From the NCBI GenBank assembly GCA_021795355.1, contig JAJYPL010000005.1:1-55627 (forward strand): a stretch of 55,627 nt of DNA. Direction: 5' to 3'. Below the pieces are notes generated by a model. The model saw only the letters and a list, made by a program, of their open reading frames with translations. It was not told the origin of the DNA and ran no database searches. The DNA comes from a bacterium. Its GTDB lineage: Bacteria > SZUA-79 > Acidulodesulfobacterales > Acidulodesulfobacteraceae. Each line of letters starts with the position of its first letter. Positions within the stretch are counted from its first letter, which is position 1. Made by a program: the position numbers and the translations under genes. Shown in pieces: positions 42,204 to 50,791 of this stretch.

Positions 42204-44126
42204 CTAATCCTCAAACTTAACGAGCATAAGATAGTAACATCTCATACATCTTGTAGCTTCATAAGCCGCGTCGTCGCTCGTAAAACCTTTATCGACTTCT
42301 TCAAAGCTTTTTATGCGTTCTTTAACAGGCTTAATTATCTGTTTGGGCGCAAAATTCCCGGGCGGCATATCGGCACTTTTAATTACTTCGTTTTTGTCAT
42401 AGACGCCTATCGTTTCAAACAAATTTTCGAACAGGCAGTCGTCCGTAGGAGTAAACGTTCCTGTTCTTATATACTGGTCTATTCTTCTGGCGGCATTTTT
42501 TCCGTCTCTGTTTGAATCTACTATGCTTATGGGACCCGTTAAAGCGTCGCCTCCGGCAAAAACGCCGGGCATATCCGTCATAAAAGTAAACTTGTCGGCA
42601 GATATAGTCTTTCCTTTGACTATTTTTATTTCAGGTTCGCCTTTAAAGCAGTCGAAATCCGGCACCTGCCCTATAGCCATAATAAAATCGTCGGTTTCTA
42701 TATCGAAATCCGAATCGGATATTTCCACCGGACTCCTCCTTCCGCTTGTATCTTTTTCTCCAAGTTTCATTCTTCTGCATCTGACGCCGGTAACTCTGCC
42801 GTTTTCATGAAGAATAGCTACCGGATTTGTCAAAAATTCAAACTTAACCCCCTCTTTTATTGCCGTTTCAAGTTCGTCGTATGCCGCAGGCATCTCTTCT
42901 TTGCTTCTCCTGTAAACCACGTTAACGTCTTTATAACCTAATCTAACCGCGGTTCTGCAGCAATCTATCGCAACGTTTCCGCCGCCTTCTATAATTACTT
43001 TTTTGCCTATGTCAATTTTTTGCCCGAGAGCTACTTTTCTTAAAAATTCGACCCCGTCAAAAAAACCTTTTAAATTATCGTTTTCGCCCGGCAGATTAAT
43101 ATTCTGTCCTAAATGCGCTCCTATTCCAAGAAATACGGCTTTAAATCCTTGCTCAAACAACTCTTTTATAGTAAAATCTCTTCCTAGTTTACTGTTTAAT
43201 TTATATTCTATTCCGGTAGAAAGTATATAACCTATTTCAGCGTCTAAAAAATATTTTGGCAGCCTGAACTTAGGAATTCCGACGTTCATCATGCCGCCCA
43301 AAACCGGAAGGGCTTCAAATATAATCGGCTTATACCCCATTAATCTTAAGTAATAGGCGCAGCTTAAACCTGCCGGTCCCGAACCGACTATAGCAACTTT
43401 AATATTATTATCTTTTATTTTAAAATCAGGTTTGTGATTGGAATAAAAAACTTCGTCTGCTGCAAATCTTCTGATAAGACAAATATTTATGGATTCGTCT
43501 ATATTAGCCCTGCGGCAGTTATCCTGGCATGGATGAAAACATGTTCTGCCGAGAATTCCGGCAAGCGGGGTATTTCTTCTTGCAGATTGTAAAGCGTCTT
43601 CATATCTGCCGTCCCTGACTCTTTCTATCCAGTTAGGTATGTCTAACTTTGAAGGGCATCCGTTAATGCAGGGAGCGGTGATATGAGCGATATAATCCCC
43701 TCTTTTTACTATTTCTTTATTTTTTATAACTTTTTCAAAGTCTTCTCTGTAATTATCGATAAGTTCTACTACGGAGGAAGGTCCTATGGTTCCTACGGTG
43801 CACTTGGACGAAGACATAATCCAGTCGCACTGGTTTCTTAATCTATCCAGATCTTCTATTATGGCTTTTCCGTTACAAATATTCTCTAAAATTTCCGACG
43901 CTACGGCAGTTCCATGCGCGCAGGGAGTGCAAACTCCGCAAGATATCTTCTGCAGTTCCTGCATGTAACATCTGGCAAGATCAACCTTATTATCGTTTTC
44001 ATCCAATAAGGCAACGCCCGTCCAGTTTAATACCGACGATATTTTTTTATGGCCTGAACGTTCAAAAAAATTCAGGTCTAATCTGTCGCTTAATCTGTCG
44101 ATGATTTTCATAATTTCACCTGTCAA
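42204..44126 (-). CDS. NuoF-type [4Fe-4S] segment fused to a GltD-like FAD oxidoreductase
   Basis: The product (640 residues) takes the place of nuoE and nuoF in the operon. Residues 25-130 match only the C-terminal cluster part of NuoF, with ligands Cys63, Cys66, Cys69 and Cys109 (ISCGVCTPC, SKC); the FMN/NADH Rossmann part and SLBB are absent. From about 150 it is GltD-like: a cysteine-rich segment (APCINGCPSK, GRTCFHPCQDNC), FAD loop GSGPAGLSC (248-256) and a second nucleotide loop GGGNVAID (381-388) with VVYRRSKEEMPA, which favours NADPH. A final CMRC pair closes it. It overlaps nuoD by 11 bases. Likely role: input of NAD(P)H electrons into complex I. Confidence 0.88.
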   Translation of the reverse strand: MTGEIMKIIDRLSDRLDLNFFERSGHKKISSVLNWTGVALLDENDNKVDLARCYMQELQKISCGVCTPCAHGTAVASEILENICNGKAIIEDLDRLRNQCDWIMSSSKCTVGTIGPSSVVELIDNYREDFEKVIKNKEIVKRGDYIAHITAPCINGCPSKLDIPNWIERVRDGRYEDALQSARRNTPLAGILGRTCFHPCQDNCRRANIDESINICLIRRFAADEVFYSNHKPDFKIKDNNIKVAIVGSGPAGLSCAYYLRLMGYKPIIFEALPVLGGMMNVGIPKFRLPKYFLDAEIGYILSTGIEYKLNSKLGRDFTIKELFEQGFKAVFLGIGAHLGQNINLPGENDNLKGFFDGVEFLRKVALGQKIDIGKKVIIEGGGNVAIDCCRTAVRLGYKDVNVVYRRSKEEMPAAYDELETAIKEGVKFEFLTNPVAILHENGRVTGVRCRRMKLGEKDTSGRRSPVEISDSDFDIETDDFIMAIGQVPDFDCFKGEPEIKIVKGKTISADKFTFMTDMPGVFAGGDALTGPISIVDSNRDGKNAARRIDQYIRTGTFTPTDDCLFENLFETIGVYDKNEVIKSADMPPGNFAPKQIIKPVKERIKSFEEVDKGFTSDDAAYEATRCMRCYYLMLVKFED

Positions 44127-45315
44127 CTTCGCCGAGCAATATATCGACGCTTCCCATTATTGCAATTAAATCCGCTATCATATGCCCTTTAACCATTTCG
44201 TTAAGAGCGCTTATATTGCAAAACGACGGCGGTCTTACTCTCATCCTGTACGGAAAACCGGAACCGTCTGAAACCAGATAAAAACCTAATTCTCCTCTGG
44301 GATTTTCTATAGAAACATACGCTTCGCCTTTCGGAGGCTTAATGCCTTCCATTCCGTATTTAAAAAGGAAAATCATACCTTCCATTGTAGTTAAAGCCCT
44401 TTTCTTCGGCGGTATAACGTATGACGGATATTCGTCATAACTTAAATATTCGCCTTCGGGAATATTTTCTACCGCTTGCGCTATTATCTTAAGGCTCTGC
44501 CGCATCTCTTCTATCCTGATTACGTACCTGTCGTACGTATCGCCGTTGTCGCCGATAGGCACTTCAAAGTCGAAATCTTCGTATCCTGAATACGGATTTA
44601 CTTTCCGTACGTCGTATTTAACTCCGCTGCCTCTTAAAGACGGCCCGGTCAACGCAAAATTTATTGCGCTTTCGGCTGAAATTATTCCTAAATTTTTTGT
44701 TCTTTCCAGCCATATTTTATTTTTAGTAAGAAGAGCTTCGTATTCATTTATTTTATCCGGAAAAATATTTATAAAACTCCTGGTTTTATCGATAAAATCA
44801 TTATGTATATCCATTGCAAGACCGCCGACGCGGAAAAAAGAAGGGGTCATCCTTTGACCTGTAACGCCTTCTATTATATCTAATATTAATTCTCTTTCGC
44901 GGAAACAGTATAAAAACTCGGTTAATGCGCCTAAATCTACGGCATGCGTAGCAAGCCAGACAAGATGCGAACTTATTCTGGTAAATTCGGCTAAAATTAC
45001 GCGGACATATTCAGCCCTCTTAGGAGCTTTTACTCCGCAAAGCTTTTCTACGGCTAATATATAACCGAGGTTGTTTGATGCTCCGGCTACGTAATCCATT
45101 CTGTCTGTAATAGTTTCAGCCTGATGATAAGTTTTATATTCTGCATACTTTTCCATGCTGGTATGCAAATAACCTATTATAGGCTCTGCATGAACTATAG
45201 TTTCTCCGTCCAGCTGGACTAAAACCCTGAGAACTCCGTGAGTAGCCGGATGCGAAGGCCCTATGTTCAATACGAACTTATCATTTTCTATGAGAAAATC
45301 TTTCTGCGCAATCAT
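44116..45315 (-). CDS. nuoD: NADH-quinone oxidoreductase subunit D
   Basis: The 399-residue 49-kDa subunit forms the quinone site with NuoB. Family parts: LNIGPSHPATHGVLRVLVQLDGE, IGYLHTSMEKYAEYKTYHQ, TDRMDYVAGASNNLGY and the closing IMGSVDILLGEVDR. It is not fused to NuoC, unlike in enterics. Overlaps the fusion gene by 11 bases; the start lies 23 bases after nuoC. Confidence 0.97.
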   Translation of the reverse strand: MIAQKDFLIENDKFVLNIGPSHPATHGVLRVLVQLDGETIVHAEPIIGYLHTSMEKYAEYKTYHQAETITDRMDYVAGASNNLGYILAVEKLCGVKAPKRAEYVRVILAEFTRISSHLVWLATHAVDLGALTEFLYCFRERELILDIIEGVTGQRMTPSFFRVGGLAMDIHNDFIDKTRSFINIFPDKINEYEALLTKNKIWLERTKNLGIISAESAINFALTGPSLRGSGVKYDVRKVNPYSGYEDFDFEVPIGDNGDTYDRYVIRIEEMRQSLKIIAQAVENIPEGEYLSYDEYPSYVIPPKKRALTTMEGMIFLFKYGMEGIKPPKGEAYVSIENPRGELGFYLVSDGSGFPYRMRVRPPSFCNISALNEMVKGHMIADLIAIMGSVDILLGEVDR

Positions 45316-45338
45316 AGTTAATTAAATTATTTATAGTA

Positions 45339-45872
45339 TTATTTGATTTGTTCTAAATCTACATAACCTGGGGCATCCATTTTAATATCTCCCGGTTCCG
45401 GTCTCTGCCTTAAGGGATAATCTTTAAGAAGCGGATGACCGATCCAGTCGTCGGGATTTAAAATTCTTTTTAAATCGGGATGACCTTTAAATTTTAGCCC
45501 GAACATATCGTAAACTTCTCTTTCAAACCAGCCTGCGGAATTATAAACGGATGTCAAACTAGGATATTCGGATTCGTCTATTTTGCTCCAAATTTTTACA
45601 AAAACTCTAAAATTATTTTTTATAGAATAAAAATTGTAAATTACCTCTATTCTTTCCGCTCTTTTAGGATAATCGACCGCAAATAAATCCGAAAGCATAT
45701 TGAATTCTAATCTTGCATCGTTTTTTAGAAATAAAACAAATTTTAACAAATCGTCTTTTTTAATTCTTATATGAGTATCGCCGTTAATAACGTCGGAAGA
45801 TATAATAGATTGCGGCATTGACTCTTTAATAACGGTTAAAGCGAACATTATATCCATATCGTCGGCTTTCAT
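45339..45872 (-). CDS. nuoC: NADH-quinone oxidoreductase subunit C
   Basis: The product (177 residues) is the 30-kDa subunit. The diagnostic run is [27 protein letters not shown] followed by [13 protein letters not shown]. It is a separate gene rather than a NuoCD fusion. Peripheral arm, next to NuoB and NuoD. Confidence 0.96.
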   Translation of the reverse strand: MKADDMDIMFALTVIKESMPQSIISSDVINGDTHIRIKKDDLLKFVLFLKNDARLEFNMLSDLFAVDYPKRAERIEVIYNFYSIKNNFRVFVKIWSKIDESEYPSLTSVYNSAGWFEREVYDMFGLKFKGHPDLKRILNPDDWIGHPLLKDYPLRQRPEPGDIKMDAPGYVDLEQIK

Positions 45873-45908
45873 TAATATTTATTTATATTAATTAATATTA
45901 TTTTATAG

Positions 45909-46403
45909 CTATCTTACAATTTTAGGCGGTTCTTCATGTTTCAAAGTGCCTTTTTCTATTTTTTCTTGAAGTTTTACTATGCCGTAAATAAGGGCTTCAG
46001 GACGCGGAGGACAGCCGGGAATATATACATCGACCGGAATAATAGTATCGACCCCCTGGACAATACTGTAAACATTAAAAAGCCCTCCCGAACATGCGCA
46101 GTCGCCCATAGCGATAACCCATTTCGGATTAGGCATCTGGTCGTAAACTCTTTTAACCATGGGTGCCATTTTATATGAAACCCTGCCGGATACTATTATA
46201 AGATCCGACTGGCGCGGGCTGGACCTGAATATCAGACCAAGTCTGTCAAAGTCGTATCTTGAGGATGCCACCGTCATCATTTCGATAGCGCAGCATGCCA
46301 ATCCGAAAGTTGCAGGCCATATAGACCACTTTCTGCCCCATGAAACAATTTTATCCAATGAAGCGGTTATTATATTATCGCCTAGATGCTCTTCTATTCC
46401 CAT
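45909..46403 (-). CDS. nuoB: NADH-quinone oxidoreductase subunit B
   Basis: The product (164 residues) carries cluster N2, the last cluster before quinone. Cysteines lie in [19 protein letters not shown] and [35 protein letters not shown] is also diagnostic. It overlaps nuoA by ten bases, so the two are coupled. Confidence 0.97.
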   Translation of the reverse strand: MGIEEHLGDNIITASLDKIVSWGRKWSIWPATFGLACCAIEMMTVASSRYDFDRLGLIFRSSPRQSDLIIVSGRVSYKMAPMVKRVYDQMPNPKWVIAMGDCACSGGLFNVYSIVQGVDTIIPVDVYIPGCPPRPEALIYGIVKLQEKIEKGTLKHEEPPKIVR

Positions 46404-46774
46404 TTAAGCGCTCCTTTTAGCCATACGTAAAGCAGACCTATAACTAATATTACTATAAATAAAAACATTTCGACAAAACCGAGTATTCCAAGATGCGAAA
46501 ATATAACCGCCCAAGGAAATAAAAAAATGGCTTCTATATCGAAAAGAAGAAAAAATATAGCTATTAAATAAAACTTTACGTCAAATTTAACGTGGGGTTC
46601 GCCGGTCGGCTCGACGCCGCATTCATATGCCTTTAGTTTGCCTGGCTCGTATGTTTTTTTTCCGATAAAATTAGATATTAAAATGGTAAAAACCGCAAAT
46701 ATAATTGCTATAACAAGCATTATAAATATGGGCAGAAATGAAATTAAACCGTTGTTGTTTATACTATTATTCAT
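46394..46774 (-). CDS. nuoA: NADH-quinone oxidoreductase subunit A
   Basis: The 126-residue product has three membrane helices and the loop [45 protein letters not shown], which includes the conserved Cys and acidic residues of NuoA. It is the first gene of the operon and has a good promoter upstream. Confidence 0.96.
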   Translation of the reverse strand: MNNSINNNGLISFLPIFIMLVIAIIFAVFTILISNFIGKKTYEPGKLKAYECGVEPTGEPHVKFDVKFYLIAIFFLLFDIEAIFLFPWAVIFSHLGILGFVEMFLFIVILVIGLLYVWLKGALKWE

Positions 46775-46826
46775 TTAATTAATAGTTAAGGTCATATAGT
46801 TTAATGTTATTAATCTAAACTTTTTG

Positions 46827-46856
46827 ATTATATCATATGATTTTATCAAAAATCAA
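46827..46856 (-). promoter_or_regulatory. Promoter of the nuo operon
   Basis: On the minus strand -35 TTGATT (46851-46856), an 18-base spacer and a perfect -10 TATAAT (46827-46832). It lies about 55 bases before nuoA and just inside the palindromic element at 46886. Confidence 0.55.
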
Positions 46857-46885
46857 GTTAAAAAATTATAATTTTTATAAAAAAA

Positions 46886-47052
46886 TTCTGAATTATGCAC
46901 TTGACAAAGCGAGATTGGTTAGCTTCGCCGGACTCTGTCCGCTATCGCTCGCAATGGCGTAATAGGCAGTCATTGCGAGCGATAGCGAAGCAATATCGCA
47001 GTTATTGTATAGTAAATAACAAACATTGCTTTGTCAAGTGCATAATTCAGAA
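46886..47052. mobile_element. MITE-like palindromic element with 25-bp terminal repeats
   Basis: The first 25 bases (46886-46910) and last 25 bases (47028-47052) are exact inverted copies, opening with TTCTGAATTATGCACTTGAC. Inside is a second inverted pair built on GCTATCGCTCGCAATG. The 167-base unit codes for nothing and runs of A flank both ends. A shared internal core recurs at 48784-48812 on the other side of pepA. Confidence 0.72.
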
Positions 47053-47065
47053 AAAATTTAAATAA

Positions 47066-48631
47066 TTATAATTTATGTTGATCTAAATAATAAAGTAAAG
47101 TCCTGACGCCGACGCCGGTACCGCCTTTTGGATTATAATTAAATCCCGTTTTGGTAAAAGCGGGTCCGGCTATATCTATATGACACCATTTAGCTTTATT
47201 AGGAACAAATTCTTCCAGAAACATTCCTGCCGTAATAGCCCCGCCGTATCTGTTGCCTACATTTTTTAAGTCGGCTACGGGACTTGAAAGTTTTTCCTTC
47301 ATATTATCGTCGAAAGGAAGTTCCCACATCCTTTCCCCTGTAATTTGACTTACCGATATTATATTGGAAATGAGGTCTTTATCGTTTCCCATAACTCCGG
47401 AAGTGTATTCTCCAAGCGCAATTACGCAAGCGCCGGTTAAAGTCGCAAGGTCTATAATTTCGTCAACCTCTAACTCGGACGTGAAACTTAAAGCATCCGC
47501 CAAAGTCAGCCTGCCTTCAGCGTCGGTATTTTCTATTTCTATAGTCTTGCCGTTTAAAGCTTTAACTATGTCGTCGGGTCTCTGAGCTCCGCCGTCGGGC
47601 ATATTTTCGCAAGCCGCAATAATACCGTGAACTTCTAAGTCTAAATCGAAATCTTTAATATACTTCATAATACCGAGCACGGTGCAGGCTCCTGATTTAT
47701 CGCTTTTCATGGTAGTCATAAAATCAGCCGGCTTCAACGAAAGTCCACCGCTGTCGAAAGTAATACCTTTTCCGATTAAGGCGATTTTTTTGATATTTTT
47801 ACTCTTCTGCTTATTTTTCGGTTTATACGTTAAATGAATAAACCTGGGCGGGTTTTTCGATCCGCGCGCTACGCCGTAAAAGGCGTTCATTCCTTTTTTT
47901 ACTATCTCTTTTTCGTTAAATATTTCGCAGCTCATACCGCTTTCTTTGGATATTTTCATTGCTAAATCGGCTAAATATTCGGGGGTTACGACGTTACCGG
48001 GTTCGTTTACTATATCGCGCGCAAAATTAGCCGCGGAAGCCGTTTTTTTTCCGAAATCGAAACCTTCATCAGTCGTTTTTGCGTTTTCCTTATTAACCTT
48101 TAATCCGCTGCAATAGATATTAATAACTTCGGGATATTTTTCGTCTTTGCCTATTTTTGTCTTTACCTTATTGCCTGAAGCGATAGACATATATTTTTTA
48201 AACTCGTATAAGCCTAATTCCACTCCCTCCGATATTGCCGCAGCCGAATAAAATAATCCTTTCTTTATATAATATTCGCCGCTTAATTCCGGAATGACGA
48301 CCGTTATTTCATTCGACTTGTTTGTCTTGGCAGTTTTAGCGGCCGCCGAAATAAAACTTCTTAGAGAGTCGTAATTAAATTTATCTTTTTTGTCTAAGCC
48401 GTAAACTAATGAATAAACAGGGGATTCTATAAGAACGCTCTTTCCTTTTTTTGCTTTAAAATCTAAACGTTTCAGCCTTTTATAAATAAATTCTAATTTC
48501 TTAAAATTTCCAGATTTTAAAAAACTATTTTCTTCCCCTTGAAAAACTCCGAAAACAAAAATATGGTTTAATTCATTTGTTTTATTTTCAGATAAGTTTT
48601 TTTCTATAGAATCTACTAATTTGAATTTCAA
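47066..48631 (-). CDS. pepA: Cytosolic aminopeptidase (leucyl aminopeptidase)
   Basis: The product (521 residues) is an M17 peptidase that removes N-terminal residues from peptides. The C-terminal catalytic domain has GKGITFDSGGLSLKP, MKSDKSGACTVLG and the signature NTDAEGRLTLADAL; metal-binding Asp and Glu and the Lys of the active site are present. The N-terminal domain (about 1-170) is poorly conserved, as usual. It stands alone between two related palindromic elements. Confidence 0.95.
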   Translation of the reverse strand: MKFKLVDSIEKNLSENKTNELNHIFVFGVFQGEENSFLKSGNFKKLEFIYKRLKRLDFKAKKGKSVLIESPVYSLVYGLDKKDKFNYDSLRSFISAAAKTAKTNKSNEITVVIPELSGEYYIKKGLFYSAAAISEGVELGLYEFKKYMSIASGNKVKTKIGKDEKYPEVINIYCSGLKVNKENAKTTDEGFDFGKKTASAANFARDIVNEPGNVVTPEYLADLAMKISKESGMSCEIFNEKEIVKKGMNAFYGVARGSKNPPRFIHLTYKPKNKQKSKNIKKIALIGKGITFDSGGLSLKPADFMTTMKSDKSGACTVLGIMKYIKDFDLDLEVHGIIAACENMPDGGAQRPDDIVKALNGKTIEIENTDAEGRLTLADALSFTSELEVDEIIDLATLTGACVIALGEYTSGVMGNDKDLISNIISVSQITGERMWELPFDDNMKEKLSSPVADLKNVGNRYGGAITAGMFLEEFVPNKAKWCHIDIAGPAFTKTGFNYNPKGGTGVGVRTLLYYLDQHKL

Positions 48632-48664
48632 GTTTTAATCCTCCTAATTTTATTTTTTTATATT

Positions 48665-48693
48665 ACGGGGACAGAATTCAATTCTGTCCCCGT
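48665..48693. terminator. Palindrome after acs (GGGACAGAATT family)
   Basis: A perfect palindrome with arm ACGGGGACAGAATT is centred at 48679. It lies between acs and pepA, both read leftward, and may end the acs transcript. Third member of the family seen at 22709 and 27622. Confidence 0.6.
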
Positions 48694-48706
48694 CACAAAA
48701 TTGATT

Positions 48707-48812
48707 CAGCGGAGATTAGTGAGCTTCGCTGGATTCCGTCCTCTGATGCTCGCAATGACTGAATTGACTAATCTTCCTCTTTTGCAGTCATTGCGAGCGA
48801 TAGCGAAGCAAT
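48707..48812. repeat. Second palindromic repeat element, related to the MITE
   Basis: It shares with the MITE a left part (GAGATT, GCTTCGC) and an identical 29-base core (48784-48812) including CATTGCGAGCGATAGCGAAG. The terminal repeats are not kept. The 16-base sequence TTGACTAATCTTCCTC occurs at 48764-48779 and again at 48837-48852, where it forms the end of acs, so the copy lies next to a direct repeat. Confidence 0.7.
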
Positions 48813-48840
48813 CTCTCCAAGTTAAACAAGAACTCTTTGA

Positions 48841-50748
48841 CTAATCTTCCTCGATCGTCGATAAATCTCCTTCGCTTATACCCATTTCCCTTGCTTTTAA
48901 AACTCTTCTCATAATTTTGCCGCTTCTTGTTTTAGGAAGAGAATCTACAAACTCTATCTCGTCCGGTTTTGCAATAGGACCAAGCGTTTTCCCAACGTTA
49001 GCTTTAATATCGTCCATAAGAGCTTCGGTTTTATCTATACCGGGCTTTAACACGACGAATGCCTTTATCGAATTGCCCTTAATGTCGTGCGGCTTGCCTA
49101 TTACCGCAGACTCTGCAACCGCTTCATGGGTAATTAAAGCGCTTTCTATCTCGGCGGTCCCCAGCCTGTATCCCGAAACTTTGATTACGTCGTCTATTCT
49201 GCCCATAACGTAAAAATAACCGTCTTCGTCTCTTTTTGCGGTATCTCCGGCAAGATATACGCCGTTAAATTTAGAAAAATAAGTTTCTTTATATCTGTTT
49301 TCGTCTTTATAAATAGTTCTCATCATTGAAGGCCAAGGCTTTTTAACTACCAGATATCCGCCTTTGTTAGGCTCTTCTATGCTTTTGCCGTTTTCGTCGA
49401 AAATATCGGCGTCTATTCCAAGAAACGGTTTTCCGCATGAGCCCGGTTTTAAAGGCAGCGAAGGTACGGGCGTTATAAGAAACATGCCGGATTCCGTCTG
49501 CCACCACGTATCCATAATAGGACATCTTTCTTTGCCTATATGCTTATAGTACCAGCGCCAAACTTCGGGATTTATAGGTTCGCCGACGCTTCCGAGAATT
49601 TTGAGGGAGCTTAGATTATGTCTGTTCGGCCAGTTTTCCCCGAATCTCATAACGCCTCTTATAGCGGTAGGGGAAGTATAAAATATATTTACGGCATGTT
49701 TTTCGACTATCCTCCACCATCTGTCGGGATAAGGATAATAAGGCGAGCCTTCCACCATAAGCGTCGTAGCCCCGTTGATCAAAGGTCCGTAAATTATATA
49801 GGAATGCCCGGTTATCCAGCCCGGGTCGGCGGCGCACCAGTATGTATCGGTATCGTTTATATTGAAAACATATTTTGAAGTTATATACGTTCCTACGGAA
49901 TATCCGCCGTGAACATGCAATATACCCTTAGGTTTTCCTGTAGTTCCCGACGTATAAAGTATAAAAAGGGGGTCTTCGGCATCAAGCTCTTCAGTTTTAA
50001 GATAAGGGTTAGCTATGGGCAGTTTCATAAGTTCGTCGTAATAAAAATCCCTAGAAGTATCCATAGAAACTTCTTTGCAGGTTCTTTTTACTACGATAAC
50101 GGTTTGAATGACCGGAGCTTTAGTTACCGCTTCGTCGGCTATTTTTTTAAGCTCTATAACCTTGCCGCCCCTTAAAGCTCCGTCGGCGGTAATAAGCAGT
50201 TTACTTTGTGCGTCTATTATTCTGTCCTTAAGCGCTAAAGCCGAAAAACCTGCGTAAACTACGCTGTGGATTGCTCCTATTTTTGCGCAAGCCAGCATGC
50301 TGATAGCGATTTCCGGTATGTTTGGAAGATAAATAGTAACGGTATCGCCTTTTTTTATTCCAAAACTTTTTAAAACGTTTGCAAACTTATTTACCTCTTT
50401 ATATAAAGAGAAGTAAGTATAAACCCTTTCCGTGCCGTCTTCGCCTTCCCATATTATCGCCAGCTTATTTTTTCTAAACGTCGTTATATGCCTGTCTAAT
50501 GCATTATGAACTATATTTGTCTTACCTCCCGTAAACCATTTATAAAAAGGAGGATTTGACTGGTCTAAAACTTTGTCCCAGTGCCTGAACCACAACAGCT
50601 GTTTTGCCGTTTCGTCCCAGAATTTTTCGTTTTCTTTTATGGAATATTCGTGTAATTTATCGTAATCCTCAACATAGCTGTTTTTCAAAATTTCTTTAGA
50701 CGGGAGAAAGATATCCTTCTCCTGAGACAGGCTGTCAAAAGTACTCAT
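48841..50748 (-). CDS. acs: Acetate-CoA ligase (acetyl-CoA synthetase)
   Basis: The product (635 residues) activates acetate to acetyl-CoA through acetyl-AMP. AMP-forming motifs: YTSGTTGKPKGILHVHGG, DTWWQTESGMFLITP, YLAGDTAKRDEDGYFYVMGRIDDVIKVSGYRLGTAEIE and the lysine region LPKTRSGKIMRRVLKA, whose lysine is acetylated for regulation in other bacteria. The size is typical. It stands alone, downstream of the MCP gene. The last codons are part of a 16-base direct repeat. Confidence 0.96.
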   Translation of the reverse strand: MSTFDSLSQEKDIFLPSKEILKNSYVEDYDKLHEYSIKENEKFWDETAKQLLWFRHWDKVLDQSNPPFYKWFTGGKTNIVHNALDRHITTFRKNKLAIIWEGEDGTERVYTYFSLYKEVNKFANVLKSFGIKKGDTVTIYLPNIPEIAISMLACAKIGAIHSVVYAGFSALALKDRIIDAQSKLLITADGALRGGKVIELKKIADEAVTKAPVIQTVIVVKRTCKEVSMDTSRDFYYDELMKLPIANPYLKTEELDAEDPLFILYTSGTTGKPKGILHVHGGYSVGTYITSKYVFNINDTDTYWCAADPGWITGHSYIIYGPLINGATTLMVEGSPYYPYPDRWWRIVEKHAVNIFYTSPTAIRGVMRFGENWPNRHNLSSLKILGSVGEPINPEVWRWYYKHIGKERCPIMDTWWQTESGMFLITPVPSLPLKPGSCGKPFLGIDADIFDENGKSIEEPNKGGYLVVKKPWPSMMRTIYKDENRYKETYFSKFNGVYLAGDTAKRDEDGYFYVMGRIDDVIKVSGYRLGTAEIESALITHEAVAESAVIGKPHDIKGNSIKAFVVLKPGIDKTEALMDDIKANVGKTLGPIAKPDEIEFVDSLPKTRSGKIMRRVLKAREMGISEGDLSTIEED

Positions 50749-50791
50749 AAAGTAAATCCCCCAATAAAGTAAATTAATTTTTATTAAATTA

